A stretch of DNA of 64,000 bases from Flaccisagitta enflata (GCA_965153355.1 OZ231126.1:100998001-101062000), one strand, 5' to 3'. Shown: positions 21,600 to 34,179, numbered from the stretch's first letter. A program made the numbers and translations. Notes: generated by a model not told the origin, from the sequence alone.

Positions 21600-23365
21600 T
21601 AATGTCTGTGTCTGTGTCTATCTTATTTCATTTGTTGTCTATCTCTGACTATCTTCATGAAGAGAAACAGAAAAGATCGTCTAAAAACCGACGGGGAAGG
21701 CAAGAAGGGGGGGTCAAAACAAAACTGATATCTCTGACTCCTAATATTGGATCATCACTGCTCACGATCGATCTCAACTACGCAACTGAGGTCAAATTGT
21801 GAGGGAGCAAAAGAGTTCAATTCCTGCGCAAAACTTATGTGGAGAGAGAAAAAGATCTGACCAAAGAAAACTGAGAGATGTACATTTTAGTGACATTCCT
21901 GAGAAAAAAGGCAAACGCAAAACACGATCTGAAGAAAACTAACACTTGACTGAAAGCTATACTCAGCTGCTTACTGTTTGCTTATTGACTGTTTGTTGAC
22001 CTCATTGAAATGAGAGGTGAATGATAAACTGATAAACTGATTGATTGATACACTGATAAATTGATTGCTAGATTGCCAGATGAGCTGATCGGCGAAAAAA
22101 TATGAAACCCAATAGACTAATGAGTCTGATGAAATTGATCGAAAGATTGTCAGACTGACTGACTGATAGATTGTCTATTTCTGAATATCTTTGACTATCT
22201 TTGACTATCTTTGACTATCTCTGACGACGCGATGTGATGACGCCGCCAAATATTTGAAGGCCAAAAGGAAAAGGGAGAGAGGGATCATCTGATTCTCAAA
22301 ACTGGATCATCACTGTTACGATCGATCCCAAAAGAAAACTATGCAACCTAGGTCAAATCCTGAGGGAGTGGGGGAGAAAAAAAGGAACAAATTCCTGCGC
22401 AAAACTTGAGAAAAATTTGACAGAGTGGTCAGTACCAATCGACCTAACAAAACTGAGCTACAGCTGAGTTACATTCCTAAGAGAAAAATCGTAGAAGTCT
22501 GATTAAAAGGATTGATTGATATACAGACTGACTGACTGACTAGAAAAAGTCTGACTGAAAAATATCAATCGATTAACTTATTGACTGAATGGTGAAAAAA
22601 AAATCAAAACCTAATAGACTAATAAGCTCATATATTAGACTGTTTGATACATTGTCAGACTGGCTGACTGACAGACTGATAGATAGACTGACAGATTATT
22701 TGATTGGCGGAGCAAAAAAAACTTAGGAGACTGGGAGAGGAGAAAGGAAAACGAGGAAAGTGGTGGTATGGGATGGGATTGGATGGGATAACTCTTGATT
22801 GTTGTTTATCTTTGTATCTCTGACTAATGTTAGACTGTCTTCCTTTTGTTTGCTGTCTATCTCTGACTATCTTTTATGAAGGAAACACGAAGAAGCGTGG
22901 AGAGACATAGAGAGATGAGAGAAAAAAAAAATCGGCGTGATAAACCCTACTTTTAAGCATTCAGGGAGAAAAAAACTGTCTATCCTTTTTTCTTTTTTTG
23001 CTATTTGTCTATTTGTCTATTTGTGACTATCTCATAAACGGAGTAACGTTGCGACGCGTTGTAATGGAGATGAGAGGAGTTGTGATGAAATGAGACCCTA
23101 GTTAATATCACTTTAAACAAAGATTATTTATGTATAGCTATCTGTAAATCAATGTGTAGAGGTGAGATACAACGAGGAGAGATGAGGAGAAAAAAAGTCG
23201 TAATAATTTTGAGAGAGAAATCCCTAAAACTGCGATGCGAAGACGAGAGAAGTTTTGGATGATGATCCGTCGTAAGAGAAGGGAGGGAGGGTGGGAGGGG
23301 AAAGTCGGTTAGCTCAGGGAGAGGGGGTCGTGTAGAAGTGGTGAGAGCACATTGATTGGGGGCCA
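21600..23365. other. Leader of the LTR element, no gene seen
   Basis: About 1.75 kb between the 5' LTR and gag. Contains many GACTGACTGA, GATTGATTGA and TTTGACTATC repeats. Long diverged direct repeats are present: GATCATCACTG..CGATCGATC near 21,750 and 22,300, and GTTGTCTATCTCTGACTATC near 21,633 and 22,850. A pyrimidine-rich TTTTTTTCTTTCAG near 21,535 (minus) could be a splice acceptor just before gag. Confidence 0.5.
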
Positions 23366-23573
23366 CAGTAGGGTCTAAGCCCAGGGCCAAATGAGAACGA
23401 AGGAATGAGGGTAAATAAGTGTAATATGAACTGAAGAAGGATGATCTAAGAACTGACGCAAGAATCCAGTGCGCTCGTCTTATATACCCGCCGAGAGGGG
23501 AGAGACGAAGAAGAAGAAGAAGAAGAAGAAGAAGAGAGAAGAAGGAAAGAGAGAGAGCGTCTAGCCCCGGTCG
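23366..23573 (-). repeat. 5' LTR
   Basis: 208 bp, near-identical to the left copy. On the minus strand it is directly followed by TGGCCCCCAATCAATG, a plausible tRNA primer-binding site. Confidence 0.85.
23479..23486 (-). promoter_or_regulatory. TATA box of the LTR promoter
   Basis: GGGTATATAAGACG on the minus strand within the 5' LTR. The 3' LTR has TATATACG at the same place, a one-base change. Confidence 0.6.
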
Positions 23574-23578
23574 TATTT
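23574..23578. repeat. 5-bp target site duplication (right) of the LTR element
   Basis: TATTT, matching 8,289-8,293. Confidence 0.75.
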
Positions 23579-24340
23579 GATCAGTTCTTAATCAGGATTA
23601 CTTGGAAACGCATCATAGCCTGATCCTGTGATCTTTTTTACTGTGAAATTTTAAAAAAATTGAAAGAGAATGGAGAAGGGCCTCGAAAATCATCTCCTGA
23701 GATTAGATTTAGGCCAACTCGTTAAAACACGCCATACCACCTTGTAGATCAGCTAACGGGGAATTCAAATCTGTTTTCGGAAATTATTTTCGACGTGGCG
23801 AAGGATGGCGACAGACAAATATGTGAGCCTATCCCAAGAACCATTACGAGAACCATAAATACCATCCTGAAATTGACACGTTGAATAGACGAAAACAAAC
23901 TACGATAGACGCAAACAAACTACATGTTGCGTACCTATGGAAACGTCTTTTTAGGTGCGACAAAGCAACTCTTTAACTGGCTCTGTCCGTCGGTCGGTTG
24001 GTCCGTCCTTCGGTCTGTCTGTCTGTCGGTAACGCATTCGTTCGACGATCCACACGTCGCACCTTCTTGGCCTACTTGGCCTTGTTTTTTTTAAATAGAA
24101 TTAGTTCATACATATCAGGAATTTTCCAATTTTCAAATTGTAGTCTGGTGGAGCAAGCTGGGTCCAACTGACGTAGCCCGCGAGTTAGCTACTTACAAAG
24201 ATCAAAACGCAAATTCATCACCGCAAAATTGTCCTGAAATAGAAATTCCCAACAAGCTGTGATTTTAGTCGCTCGCTACGCGACTCAACAGCCCGCTATG
24301 TCGGTCCGTCGGTTGGTTGATTGATTAGTTGGTTGGTTGG
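23579..24340. other. Intergenic DNA with partial dispersed-repeat copies
   Basis: No coding frame. Contains GTCCGTCGGTCGG-type tracts near 23,985-24,040 and 24,260-24,345 that belong to the AGTCGCG dispersed repeat family. Confidence 0.5.
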
Positions 24341-24344
24341 TTGG

Positions 24345-24760
24345 TCCCCTTTTGGGCAGCGGTCCTGAAGGGGTCGATTACCTATGCTTTCAAACATATG
24401 GGGGAGTTTCTGCTCCTTCTCCCTCTTCTTCTCCTTTCCTTCATACCCCCCTCAAATCCCAGTCTCAAGGCCCACATTCCAGTCTCAAGGCCAAAATCTC
24501 AGCCTCAAGATCCCAATGCTAGTCTCAAGGATTTTGACCTCAAGGCTAGAATTTGGGCCTAGAGACTGGGATTGGGGTCTTGAGATTGGAATTTGAAGGG
24601 GAGGGATGGAGGAAGAGACAGAGGGGAAAATTCCTAATATGTATGAAATGTGTGTGAAAGCATAGGTTATTGACCCCTTTGGGGCCGCGTCCCTGCTCCC
24701 CCTCCAACCTCAAGCACAACCTACTCAGGCAGGGCACGGGTACCGCTGACCACTTTTTTG
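24345..24760. mobile_element. Minisatellite element with terminal inverted repeats
   Basis: The left end CCTTTTGGGCAGCGG..AGGGGTCGAT with CCTATGCTTTCAAACATATGGGG is repeated inverted at the right (TGTGTGAAAGCATAGG..GACCCCTTTGGGGCCGC). Between them are about ten degenerate copies of a ~20-bp unit (CAGTCTCAAGGCCCAAAT). The right end continues into a conserved tail, GGGCACGGGTACCGCTGACC. Other copies are at about 34.5-35.2, 35.2-35.7, 39.0-39.7 and 39.8-40.2 kb. Confidence 0.65.
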
Positions 24761-24949
24761 GCGTTTTTCGGCGTTTTTGAGCTTTTTCAGCATATAGTTC
24801 CTGCCCAGATGCCCTAGTGACCTTTCATTTTCATTAGAGAGAGGATTGCTAAGCTAAAATTCATCATTTTATTGGTTGAATTTTTTTTGTGTTCGTGCAG
24901 TTGTCAGTTAGGTTTTTTTATCGTATTTTGATTTTCTGAATGCATAAGA

Positions 24950-25640
24950 GTATTTTTAGTCGCGGACACGCAAATGCACCTTGCCGTGTCGGTCAGTTGG
25001 TTTGTCTGTCCCTCCAGAATATTTCTAAACTTGTAAGCGGTTTTTGCATTACTGCTCCTGCCCAACTGTCCGCGACTGGATTGCCGTGTATCTGGTTTTA
25101 TTTTATTTTTTTTACACATCTGGTGACGCAAAATGAAATGTCTTTTCACTAGGTTGTAAACTTTTCAATCTGTAATTTTAAATTAGGTGATCCTAAAATC
25201 TTCTTTATGCATGAATAAAGTTATTTCCTCAATTTTACACGTTTGGTTACTAAGGATGAATCAATGAATCGATTGTCAAGACGACTACGTCTTCCTTTTT
25301 TTAGACGCCGACACGCAACACTACACCTTGTTGCGTCGGTCGGTAGGTTGGTTGGTATGTCGGTTGGTTGGTCCGTCCATCACATTTTTGAATTCCAAGC
25401 AGTTTTTGCATTACTGCTCCTGCCCAACCGTCCGCGACTGGATTGCCGTGTATCCAGCCTTGTTTTAAGTCGCCTGCGCCTGTTACACTTGGTTGTTTGT
25501 CACATTCTATCTGTTTTTCTATATTTAGGGTCTTAGGTATCACTGCTTCTGCCTAAATGCTCTAATGACCTAAAATACGGCCCATACCCACCTGTCTGCG
25601 ACTGGGATAGCCTTGTATTTGGCCTTGTTGTTATGTTCAA
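24950..25640. repeat. Two to three copies of the AGTCGCG dispersed repeat
   Basis: Copies at about 24,956-25,098 and 25,300-25,470, with a partial copy at about 25,590-25,640. Each runs from TTTTAGTCGC/GACGC through GTCGGTNGGTTGGT to TGCTCCTGCCCA and CCGCGACTGGATTGCCGTGTAT, ending near a TTGTT. No genes are called between 24.8 and 28.05 kb. Confidence 0.6.
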
Positions 25641-25674
25641 ATCCAACAAAGTAGTGAGTGCGGGTCATGGCCTG

Positions 25675-25675
<1 letters not shown>

Positions 25676-25738
<63 letters not shown>
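25676..25738 (+). repeat. (GT)n microsatellite
   Basis: About 31 uninterrupted TG units. Confidence 0.97.
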
Positions 25739-25742
<4 letters not shown>

Positions 25743-26479
25743 ATATGTTCTATTTAAAATCAAACAAAAAATGTGGTTGATCCTAACTTTTAAACTGATA
25801 CAAATTTCCAAGTGAAAGATGTCTTATCAATATTGCCTAAAATTCTTTCAAAACTCAAATCTTATCACTGACAGTTGGCCTAGGTGGTGCCAGCATCATC
25901 ACCAGTATCTATATTAATCATCTGGTAGGATTTCAGCTAGTATCCGCTCATCTCGACTCATCGCAAGACCCGGTATAGCTCCATTTTCTTGGAGAAAAAA
26001 AAGTGCCAGGAACTGAGTGGCAGATACCACTCACTTACACTACTCCAGGCGTCATGAAATGAGTCCAAAGTGTCATTTATGGCTGTAATTCATGTGACCC
26101 ATGTAAATACAATCAAATTCATGTGCTGGAGGCCATATTCAACAATGGTAGCTGTTTTCGTGTTAGTACCCTATTACATCTGTTAAGAAGTTGTTATATG
26201 TTTGTCACTTCATCCATTGATCTGTTAGTCAGTCTGTTGGTCTTTGGAGAGGGCTGATTTGATACTAGAGAGCGTAGATTTGATACTTGAGAGGGTTGAT
26301 TAGAGGCTTGAAAGTGCTGATTTTAAGCTTAGGAGGACAGAATTGAGGCATGAAAGGGCTGACTTAAGGTTGATAGGACTGAACTGAGATCCGAGAAGGC
26401 TAAATTGAGGACTAAGAAGGCTGACCAGAGGAGGGGGGATGAACAAATAGATGGGATCAGGCACACAAGGGCAATGTGT

Positions 26480-26935
26480 TCAGTGAAACCCTACATTTTG
26501 GGCAGCGGCCCCAAAGGGGATAAACTCCTGTAGAACATTCATTCCTGTAGACATTCATTTGTCCATCCGTCCTTCCACCCAGGAATTGGTCCCTTAGGCC
26601 CCTTAGGCCTAAAATCTACCCTCCTAGGCCTGGAATAAGCCCCTTCAGGCCTGAAACCTGACTTCCTGGGCCTGAAATCTGACCTCCCAGTCCTGAAATC
26701 TGATCTCTCAGGCCTGAAATCTGCCCTCTCAGACCAACAATCCGCCCTCTCAGGCATGAAATCTGCCTGCTCAGGCCTAAAATCTCCTCACTGGCATCAA
26801 ATCTGCCATCTCAGGCCTAAAATCTGTCCTCACAGGCTACAAATCTACCCTCTTAGACCTTAAATCTGCCCTCTCAGGCCCCAAATCTGACTACTCAGCC
26901 CTCACATCAACCTCCAGAAATCAAATCTTTTCCTG
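26480..26935 (+). repeat. ~21-bp minisatellite, CTCAGGCCTGAAATCTGCCCT
   Basis: About 16 degenerate tandem copies from about 26,590. They are preceded by GGGCAGCGGCCCCAAAGGGGATAAACTCCTGTAGAAC, the same end sequence as the minisatellite elements at 39 kb. A related inverted-sense tract (TTGAGGCTTGAAAGGGCTGA) lies at 26,270-26,430. Confidence 0.75.
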
Positions 26936-27419
26936 GCCTAAGGTAGGGGACGAGCTACAACTTAAAATTTATAAGGCTGAGACACTGTGTTTTTAACAGA
27001 AGTCTGAGTCAAAAATCGTATAACAGTGATTTTCTCAGCGGTTTTGCATAGTATGGGGATATACTAGACATACAGAAACAAAATTGAAATCTTTTATCGG
27101 GCGCTTTTTGAAAAAAATCGATTTTTCACCTACAGGAAAGGTGGTGGTGGTGGTGGTCCTCAATATTTTTATGCCCTGCCTTGTTTTGTGTATAACTTCT
27201 AAACGAATTGAGCAATTGACCTCAATTTGGGCTCATTTTAAAGAGCAGACGCAGCTCTTTAAAATGAGCCCAAGATGAGGTCAATCGCTCGATTTGTTTG
27301 GGAAAAACAAACTTCCAAAGTTGATCCTTTTTTAGAGAAACTGAAAAAATTACCCTTCTCTTTGTAGCGTTCTATTTCTTAAACGAATAAAGCAATTGAC
27401 CTCAACTTGGGCTCATTTT

Positions 27420-27617
27420 AACAAGGCCGGATAAACGGCTACCCTAGTCGCGTGCGGGTGGGCAGGAGCAGTGCTGGAGAAGGTCACTAGGGCATCTGGG
27501 CAAGAGCCGTTTGCTCAAAAAGCTCGAAAGCGCCAAAAAAGTAAGAAGGGGACCAACCAATCAATAAACCAACGGACCGACATAGCGGGGTGTAGAGTCG
27601 CGTAGCACGCGATTTAA
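27420..27617 (-). repeat. AGTCGCG dispersed repeat, reverse orientation
   Basis: Runs AACAAGGCCGGATAAACGG..CTAGTCGCGTGCGGGTGGGCAGGAGC..GACCGACATAGCGGGGTGTAGAGTCGCG. Closely similar to 51,137-51,318. Confidence 0.75.
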
Positions 27618-27723
27618 AAGCAGACACAGCTCTTTAATGTTTCAAGTATTCCAATGACGACGTTATTTTGAAAAATAGTGAAACAGTTTCTTGTTTATCT
27701 TTGGAGTCAAAGAAGCTTTGATA

Positions 27724-27908
27724 CAGTCACTTCCTGCTATACCAGATCCAAGAGTAACATATCCGGGAGTAACATATTTATGAAAGACAAGATCTCTCAG
27801 TCCTTTAAAGTGATTTGTTTTCTTTCTGATGTTATTAGTAAAAGAAACATGTTCCTTATGAAAGAAAATTGTTGCTCTCTTTATTTCTGTTACTGCGGGG
27901 TTCGACTG
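27724..27908. mobile_element. Pogo/Tigger-like MITE (TA target)
   Basis: Flanking TA on both sides. Ends CAGTCACTTCCTGC and, inverted, CAGTCGAACCCCGC. A related, better-conserved copy is at 59,810-59,963. No coding capacity. Confidence 0.5.
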
Positions 27909-28053
27909 TATGTCGCTTCACAAGATTTCCATGAAACAAACATTGTTTATCGACGAGGGCAAACAGACAAGCCTTTTTCTCTAACAATTCCCTCGACAAT
28001 TTTTTACGGCCATCACAACTAGCACTCAAATGACTCTAGCTATGTAAAGAAAC

Positions 28054-28490
28054 ATGTCAGACGTAAAGAAAACAAGAAGTCACGACGAATGCCGATTGTT
28101 AATATGCGCTTGTTGTGGGGCAAAAAACGCCAATTGCGCCAGAGTTACGGATCTCCTTGAAAAGATCATTCAGGATCAGATTTTCGCGGGGTAAGAATTA
28201 GGGACCAAAATCTGATGGAAATTACTGAAATAAGGTTTTTTTTACATTAGACAAATTATTCTTGGATCAGTTATTCCAAAGAAAATACAAGTTACCCATT
28301 GGGGGTTTGCAACTCCTGTCGAAAGTATTTGTATGATGCTAAGAAGAAAGGCAAAAATGCGGTTCCAAGCAAGATCAGAGCTACGTGGAACATCGACTTC
28401 AGCGCTTTTCGTCCGCCTTCAAGAAAGTCACCCTGCGAATGCCGACTCTGCTGCCGCGTCCAGTTCTCCATCGACAACTTAAAAAATTAA
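28054..28490 (+). CDS. Two-exon Cys-rich (zinc-ribbon-like) protein, 118 aa
   Basis: Exon 1 is 28,054-28,190 and exon 2 is 28,271-28,490 (stop included), with an 80-base GT-AG intron (GGGGTAAGAA donor, GATCAG acceptor). Residues 1-45 contain CRLLICACCGAKNANC. Residues 46-118 contain a serine/proline turn, CNSCRKYLY, a basic segment, FRPPSRKSP, then CECRLCC. The order CxxC .. CxxCR .. pCxCxxC resembles small zinc-binding proteins found beside invertebrate mobile elements. I infer zinc binding; the function is unknown. Continuity of Cys spacing across the intron supports the splice model. It lies just outside the decayed gene ending near 28,930, on the opposite strand. Confidence 0.55.
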
Positions 28491-31400
28491 AAATTATGAA
28501 ATTGTCATTCAGAGGGTCATGATTGTATCACCTGTGTTTTTGGTTAACAAGTAAAGATTAATAGAGTAAATTGAGCAAAATTTTGATAACGAGAGGCAAG
28601 CGCGGCAATTTTGATTGATTGTACTCTAACGAATAACAAAATATAACGAAATTGCAGGCAATATGATATTCTAACAATGTTATGAAATATGGTATTTGTA
28701 AGGAATTGTAATTTAATAGGTGTTGTTTGTACCAAATGCGAATGATTTATGGCAATTGCGATGAAACATGTAAGTGTATGGTATAATAAAATGCGATCAT
28801 CCGATTGAATACACGCGTCACGAATGTATTAAAAATATATGTCTCTTTTGCGTGAAATGCGGAGAATGGTGATTTTGTGCACAGTGTCTTTTCGCCCTAT
28901 TGCGCAAAAGTCTCATTTTTGAGCATAAGTCATGCTTTGTCCAAGCGCCTTTTGTTTCCGTCGTTCTCCACTTCCTCATCCTCCTCGGATTCATTATCTG
29001 GATCTAACCGAAAGGATCTCGCTCGCGCCCTCTTGTCCACTTTCTCTACATCTTTGCAACCATGCGGTGTCCCACTTTTTCCATTCTTCTGGATCTCTTA
29101 AGTGGTCTGCTCTGCCTTTGATTTTAGTTTGCATTTCTCTGTATCTCTGACATTCGACTTTTGCGTCTTCACACACTTCATGCATTATATCATTCATATC
29201 TCTGTCTGTCATCAGATCTTTTATTTCTTCGCTGAGCTCTTTTTCTATCTTTTTCCTGTAGTTTGCCAATCCGTCCAGGCCTAGGTGGGAGGCTGCGTCC
29301 CAATATGATTCCATCTGCAATCTGACTGATCTTGTATGAGCGTTATTGGTTGCCAGTGAATCATTTACATCGCTCAATAGCCTAGTTCGGCCCCCTAACG
29401 CGGACGGATGGACACCGATGAATTCCTCATGATAATCTGAAATGTCATTTCTCTTTTTCTTGACATATGGCTAGGGGCATTTCCTGTTGTACCCATTGCT
29501 GGGGTATCCGCTGCTGCTGCTGATGCTGCCCCGCATTGGCATGTGTTTTCAGTGTGCTCTTTTAGCTCTTTGTTTATTTTTCTCAACGTTTTTCTTATTT
29601 TGCATGCCATTTCATGTTTTGATGGTTATTCATTGGTGACCTCTAATTCTGTCATTTTCTCCTCTCGTGATGGTTCACATTCACTACATTCTTTTCCTTT
29701 CTTGGGCTCATCTTGTCTTTTTATTTCATGCAAGATGCCCATGAGATAATTTGTGATTCCTTCCTCAGGAGGTGGTGCTTCTTCTAGTTGCTTTGTGATT
29801 GAGAAAAGTAATTCGACCCCTGTTTTTGGTCTTTGTATGGATGGGTTGCTGTCAAATACTTGTTTTCTGGTCTTGACAAACTGCTTCATCGAATCATCCT
29901 CCCTTATGCGTGCCAGCTTTTCTCTTTCTGCTTGAGCTTGTGGTTTATTCATGGATTTGTTTTGTAGTTCTAGAGATTTTTCTCTTGCTTTCTTTGATTT
30001 CCTGTCAAGTTTGAACAATGTCATGATAAATTTCATGATTTGTTTGTCTGCGGATTTTGTATATTCTTCATTGACAGATATTGCCTCTGGCACTTCAGGG
30101 TCTGCACGCGCATGTTTGCTGCATAGATCTTCATCTTCATTTTCATGGGAAGAGTGGGATGACACTTCAGCAGCTGAGTTGGTCATTGTTTCTGTGTCTG
30201 AGTCATCACTTGCTATTGTTATTGCACCTATTGTGCCTAGCTGCCAATTATCATTTTCATCGACGCTTGATTCAGAGCATGTTGTTACCAAGCTAGGTGG
30301 GTTGTCTGAATCATCTTCATCATCATAGGAACGAGAGCCTATTTTCAGCTTTTTGCTGGCATCGGCTTTTCTCCATTTGCCATTTATATTTTCCCAGGTG
30401 CCCTCCGTCAGCTTTTCACCTGGTTTATATTTTCGGCCGATATCTTTATCTGGCTTCTTAACCCTAAATTTTTCTATTGCTTTTCTGTCGGATTTTGAAT
30501 TTGGACGACAGAAAGTTTGATCTATGTATTTTTACAATTGACTTGCTGTTGCATCATTCTTTGTGCGGCCAGTTGCACCGTTCTCGCTCTTGTAATCTGA
30601 TGCTGAGGAGTGACTGGGTGTCTGCTCTTCTTCCCTATTTATAATTTCAGTTTTCTCACGCTTTTCTGCCGAGACGCTTCTCATTTTTCCTTATTTTTCT
30701 CAAGCTTTTTGATTTTTCCCCATCTGGGATGGAAGGGTCATTCAGAACACTATCTCGTCTTATGTTTGTCAAATCACTGATGATTTTTAGATGGTTTTTA
30801 TGAACAGCCTCTCTTTTGTCCAATAACATTTGATGCTCAGATTTGCCGTTATCAAATTCAGTGTTCATGAGCTTAACTTGCTCCAACTGAATTTCATGGT
30901 AATTTTGTTTTGTGTGAGCGTGCTGTAGAGACTCATTAAGGGCTTGGTTATGAATTTTCATCCTTCTCACTATTTCTTCCTGGGGCAGATTTTGCTTTTT
31001 TGCTTCATCCGCTGCTTGTTTTGCTTCTTCTACCTTTTTGTCCATAATTCTTGATTCGCGGTAACTGCTTTCGATGACCTGATCCATCATATCAAGGTCT
31101 CTTGTACGTTTGTAATTCTCTAACTTTTTCTTTGCATCTATATAATTTTTGATGCATTTTTGCCCTTTCTCGATTGCGTCTGCGGATTCATCACGCTGTC
31201 TCTTTTTCATTTGTGCAATTGTTGCTGGTTTAAGGCCCTTTGTTGTCTCTTCTATGAATTTGATACTTTCTGTACATTCATCCTTCTTTTTCCTGATTGT
31301 ATCTATGCATTGTTTAATTTGCATATCTTTTTCATCAATTTTCTTTTGAATGGAGTCAAGAATGTTTTCTCTTTGATATTTGCAATGTAATTCTTTGTAC

Positions 31401-32632
31401 TGCCTCAAAGTTGACATTTTGTTCAGTGATTCTTAGCCCGCTGCATAACTTTCATCACGTAATTCTCTCAATTTGTTAAGGGTTTTGACCTGGTCCCTTC
31501 TCCCTTTATCATCTCTCGGATCTATTGTTCTTCATAGCTGCTCCGCGGCTTTGTACTCATTTTCAGCCTCTACGTACCCTTGTTCTAATTTCTCTCGGTT
31601 ATCTTCCACCTCTTTCTTGCATACATCAATCAATGTTTCAGTTTGATTGACTTTGCCATTCAAATATTCAATGATTTGAATTCTTCTCTTTTGTTTCTGT
31701 GTTTCATCCTTATTTGGAATTGCTGGTGGTTGGCCTTCTCAATTCTTGAATGACGTCATCATTGCGTCTTTTCTGTCTTGCCGCTCAACCTCAATTACTT
31801 TTTTTCTGTCCTCTTTGTAGAGAGATTCAATCAATTTCTTGGTTTGTTTGTGATCTTTAGATTTTGTTTTGCAAGATCGCAGCATGCGATTACATTTTTC
31901 CTCATAGTTTGCTCTGAATTCTGCTGCTGCGTCTTCTGCTACCTTTGTACAATTATTCAATTCTACAATCGTCTCATTTATTCTGAGTAATGCTTGGTGC
32001 CAGTAGTTCCATTCCTGGCGTCCACAATTCACTAAGATTGCATAACCGATATCTTCTTCGAGTTGTTCAGCCTTTTTTATTTTCTCAAGCCATGAGCATG
32101 AATAATTGGTAATCTATTCTATGCTTTGGCTGCCTTTATGGAAGTATTTGCCTTCTTTGCTGGCGTCAGCTATCTTATCCATTACATTTTGCTGATGGAC
32201 TTCTATTTTGGCTCTGTCTTTTTTCTCTTGTTGTTCTTTTATCACTTGCTCGTCAGATCTGCAAGCGTTTTTGAACATAGAATCGGTTTCCAATGCAATC
32301 TCTATTAACCGGTCTAGAATTTTTCCTACGTTCATTGATGGATCTAAACCTTTTTCCCCAAGCATGCTAGGTGCATATGGATTTAATACTATCGCTTTCC
32401 TATACACCTGTGCCTTTATTTTCTTTGTTTTTGGATGTATGATTGGCATATACTCTTGCTTGGTATCCTTGATATCTTTTGCAACACAATATTGCCTTGC
32501 TCTTGTGCGGATTTTCTCATTTCTAAAAGTATCCGCTGGTGACTCAAGTGTCATCCAACCTCTCGGAATTTCATATCCAAGGCTATTTATTTCTGTCTCA
32601 ATATCATCTGCCTTTTGACTGATTAGACGGTA

Positions 32633-34179
32633 ACCTTGGCGACAAAAAAAATGGCGGATTTTTCAAAAAAGATTCTGTCTACATTAATCTAATAAAAACT
32701 TATTAAAATTGGTGATGGTTAAAAAGCTCTTTGAAAGATCTTTCATTTGAGTCGTGTCTGGAATTTTTAACTTAAACGGTTTAGAAGCTACAGCAGCTTG
32801 AACATGACTACTCCATTTCTGCTCTAATGTCATGTCAAGAATGAGTGATAAAAAACAATCATCTTAAAACCATAGTAAAAATTCTCTGATTTTGATGAAA
32901 ATTGAACTGGAAGCGCTGAATACCTTTCTATGACAGCTCCTCAAAAATTTTAAAAATCGGACAATTTTTTCTATCATTTTCATTATGAGAAAGATCTTGA
33001 AATCTTCTAGAAATTTGAGCATCAATGAGATAACAACATGGTTTTTTTGAAGGATTTTTATTATCAAGTTTTGACAAAAATCATATCAAATTCATGATGG
33101 TTTTGAAGCTCTGAAAATGATGTTCAAGTTGGAACAGCACAGGAGAGGTTTTATCTATTCAGCAGTGAAGTAAATGCAATAACAGCAAACCACTTTAGTT
33201 TTAGTATATTTCATTGAGATCTAGAATATAAAATTATGAAAACCCTAGTAAAAATCATCTAATTCGCATGAAAATTAAAGTGATATCAGGAGACACACAC
33301 CTGAACTACCACCTAAAATTTTGTAGAAATCGGACCAAAACTTCCATCATTTTTTTAGATTTTAACTTTTTTCAAATTCCCTTCTATGGAGTCATGGGCA
33401 GTCCAGAAAAGGAGTAGTCATGTTCAAATTGCTCTAGCTTCTAAACCATTGGAGTTAAAATTTTCGGACACGACTCAAATAAAAAATCTTTCAAAGAGCT
33501 TTCTAACCATCACTGATTTTAATAAGTTTTTCTTTAATTGAGGTAACAGGGTGTGCAAAAAAATCCGCACTCGTCATCATTTGTTCTAAAATGACACCAA
33601 AATTGACCAAAATTTCATTACAATAAAGTCACATTTTAACTAAATAACTTCTTTTAACTATTCTGCCCTGTGTTGTCTCTTATCATTGAACCTATTTGTG
33701 TCTCACAACAGTCCCTCTTCTCAATACTGCCCCTTGCAATTTTGTCATCAACATATCATCCCAAATCTAGAATCTTGTTCTAAAAATAATCAATAGAGAG
33801 CAGACTATCACTTTCTGGAGAAGCTTTTTTATTTCATTTTCTTAGGTGTTCTACATCGCAAAAATGATAGCAATCTGTAGGTGACTGAGGTTGTTATAAT
33901 TTTCTTTTTTTAGTAAACACAGCTCTCAATAAAATCCTGTCAAAGTCTTATTTTTGGTTTCTATTTAGATGCATATCTTGGCCATGTATGTAAATTGTAT
34001 CAGCTGTTCTTGATTTCTACTTTTAGTATAACCAACTAGGATACTCTGGTTCAAATTTGAACTCATAACTCCAATAAAAAGTATGGTTTTTAAGCATTAC
34101 ACTGAGTGCGAATTTTTTTGCACACCCTGTTATATAGAATCTGTTTTGAAAATCCGCCATTTTTTTTTGTCGCCAAGGT
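32633..34179. mobile_element. TA-target inverted-repeat element (1.5 kb)
   Basis: Flanked by TA. Terminal inverted repeat ACCTTGGCGACAAAAAAAATGG at both ends. The inverted repeat continues inward about 200 bases (AAAACTTATTAAAATTGGTGATGG left, matching 33,380-33,543 right). The right arm is interrupted by a second element at 33,546-34,130. No transposase frame. Confidence 0.75.
33546..34130. mobile_element. Tc1/mariner-like MITE nested in the larger element
   Basis: Flanked by TA (33,544-33,545 and 34,131-34,132). Ends ACAGGGTGTGCAAAAAAAT and its inverse, followed by CCGCACTC/TCGCACTC. 585 bp with no coding capacity. Inserted in the right arm of the element at 32,633-34,179, so it is the younger of the two. 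Confidence 0.75.

Larger units (their letters stand above)
8294..23573 (-). mobile_element. Complete LTR retroelement, 15.3 kb
   Basis: Delimited by two 208-bp direct repeats (8,294-8,501 and 23,366-23,573) and flanked by a 5-bp target duplication (TATTT). Genes read on the minus strand, so the 5' LTR is at 23.4 kb. Order: LTR, primer-binding-like TGGCCCCC directly inside the LTR, about 1.9 kb leader, gag-like frames (21,460 to 16,064), pol with RT-RNase H then integrase (15,283 to 10,951), about 2.4 kb of noncoding simple-sequence DNA, purine-rich AGAAGAAGGGGGCG just before the 3' LTR. RT before integrase is the Ty3/gypsy or BEL order. No aspartic protease DTG/DSG motif and no envelope gene were seen. 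The LTRs differ at only about four positions, so the insertion is young. Confidence 0.85.
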
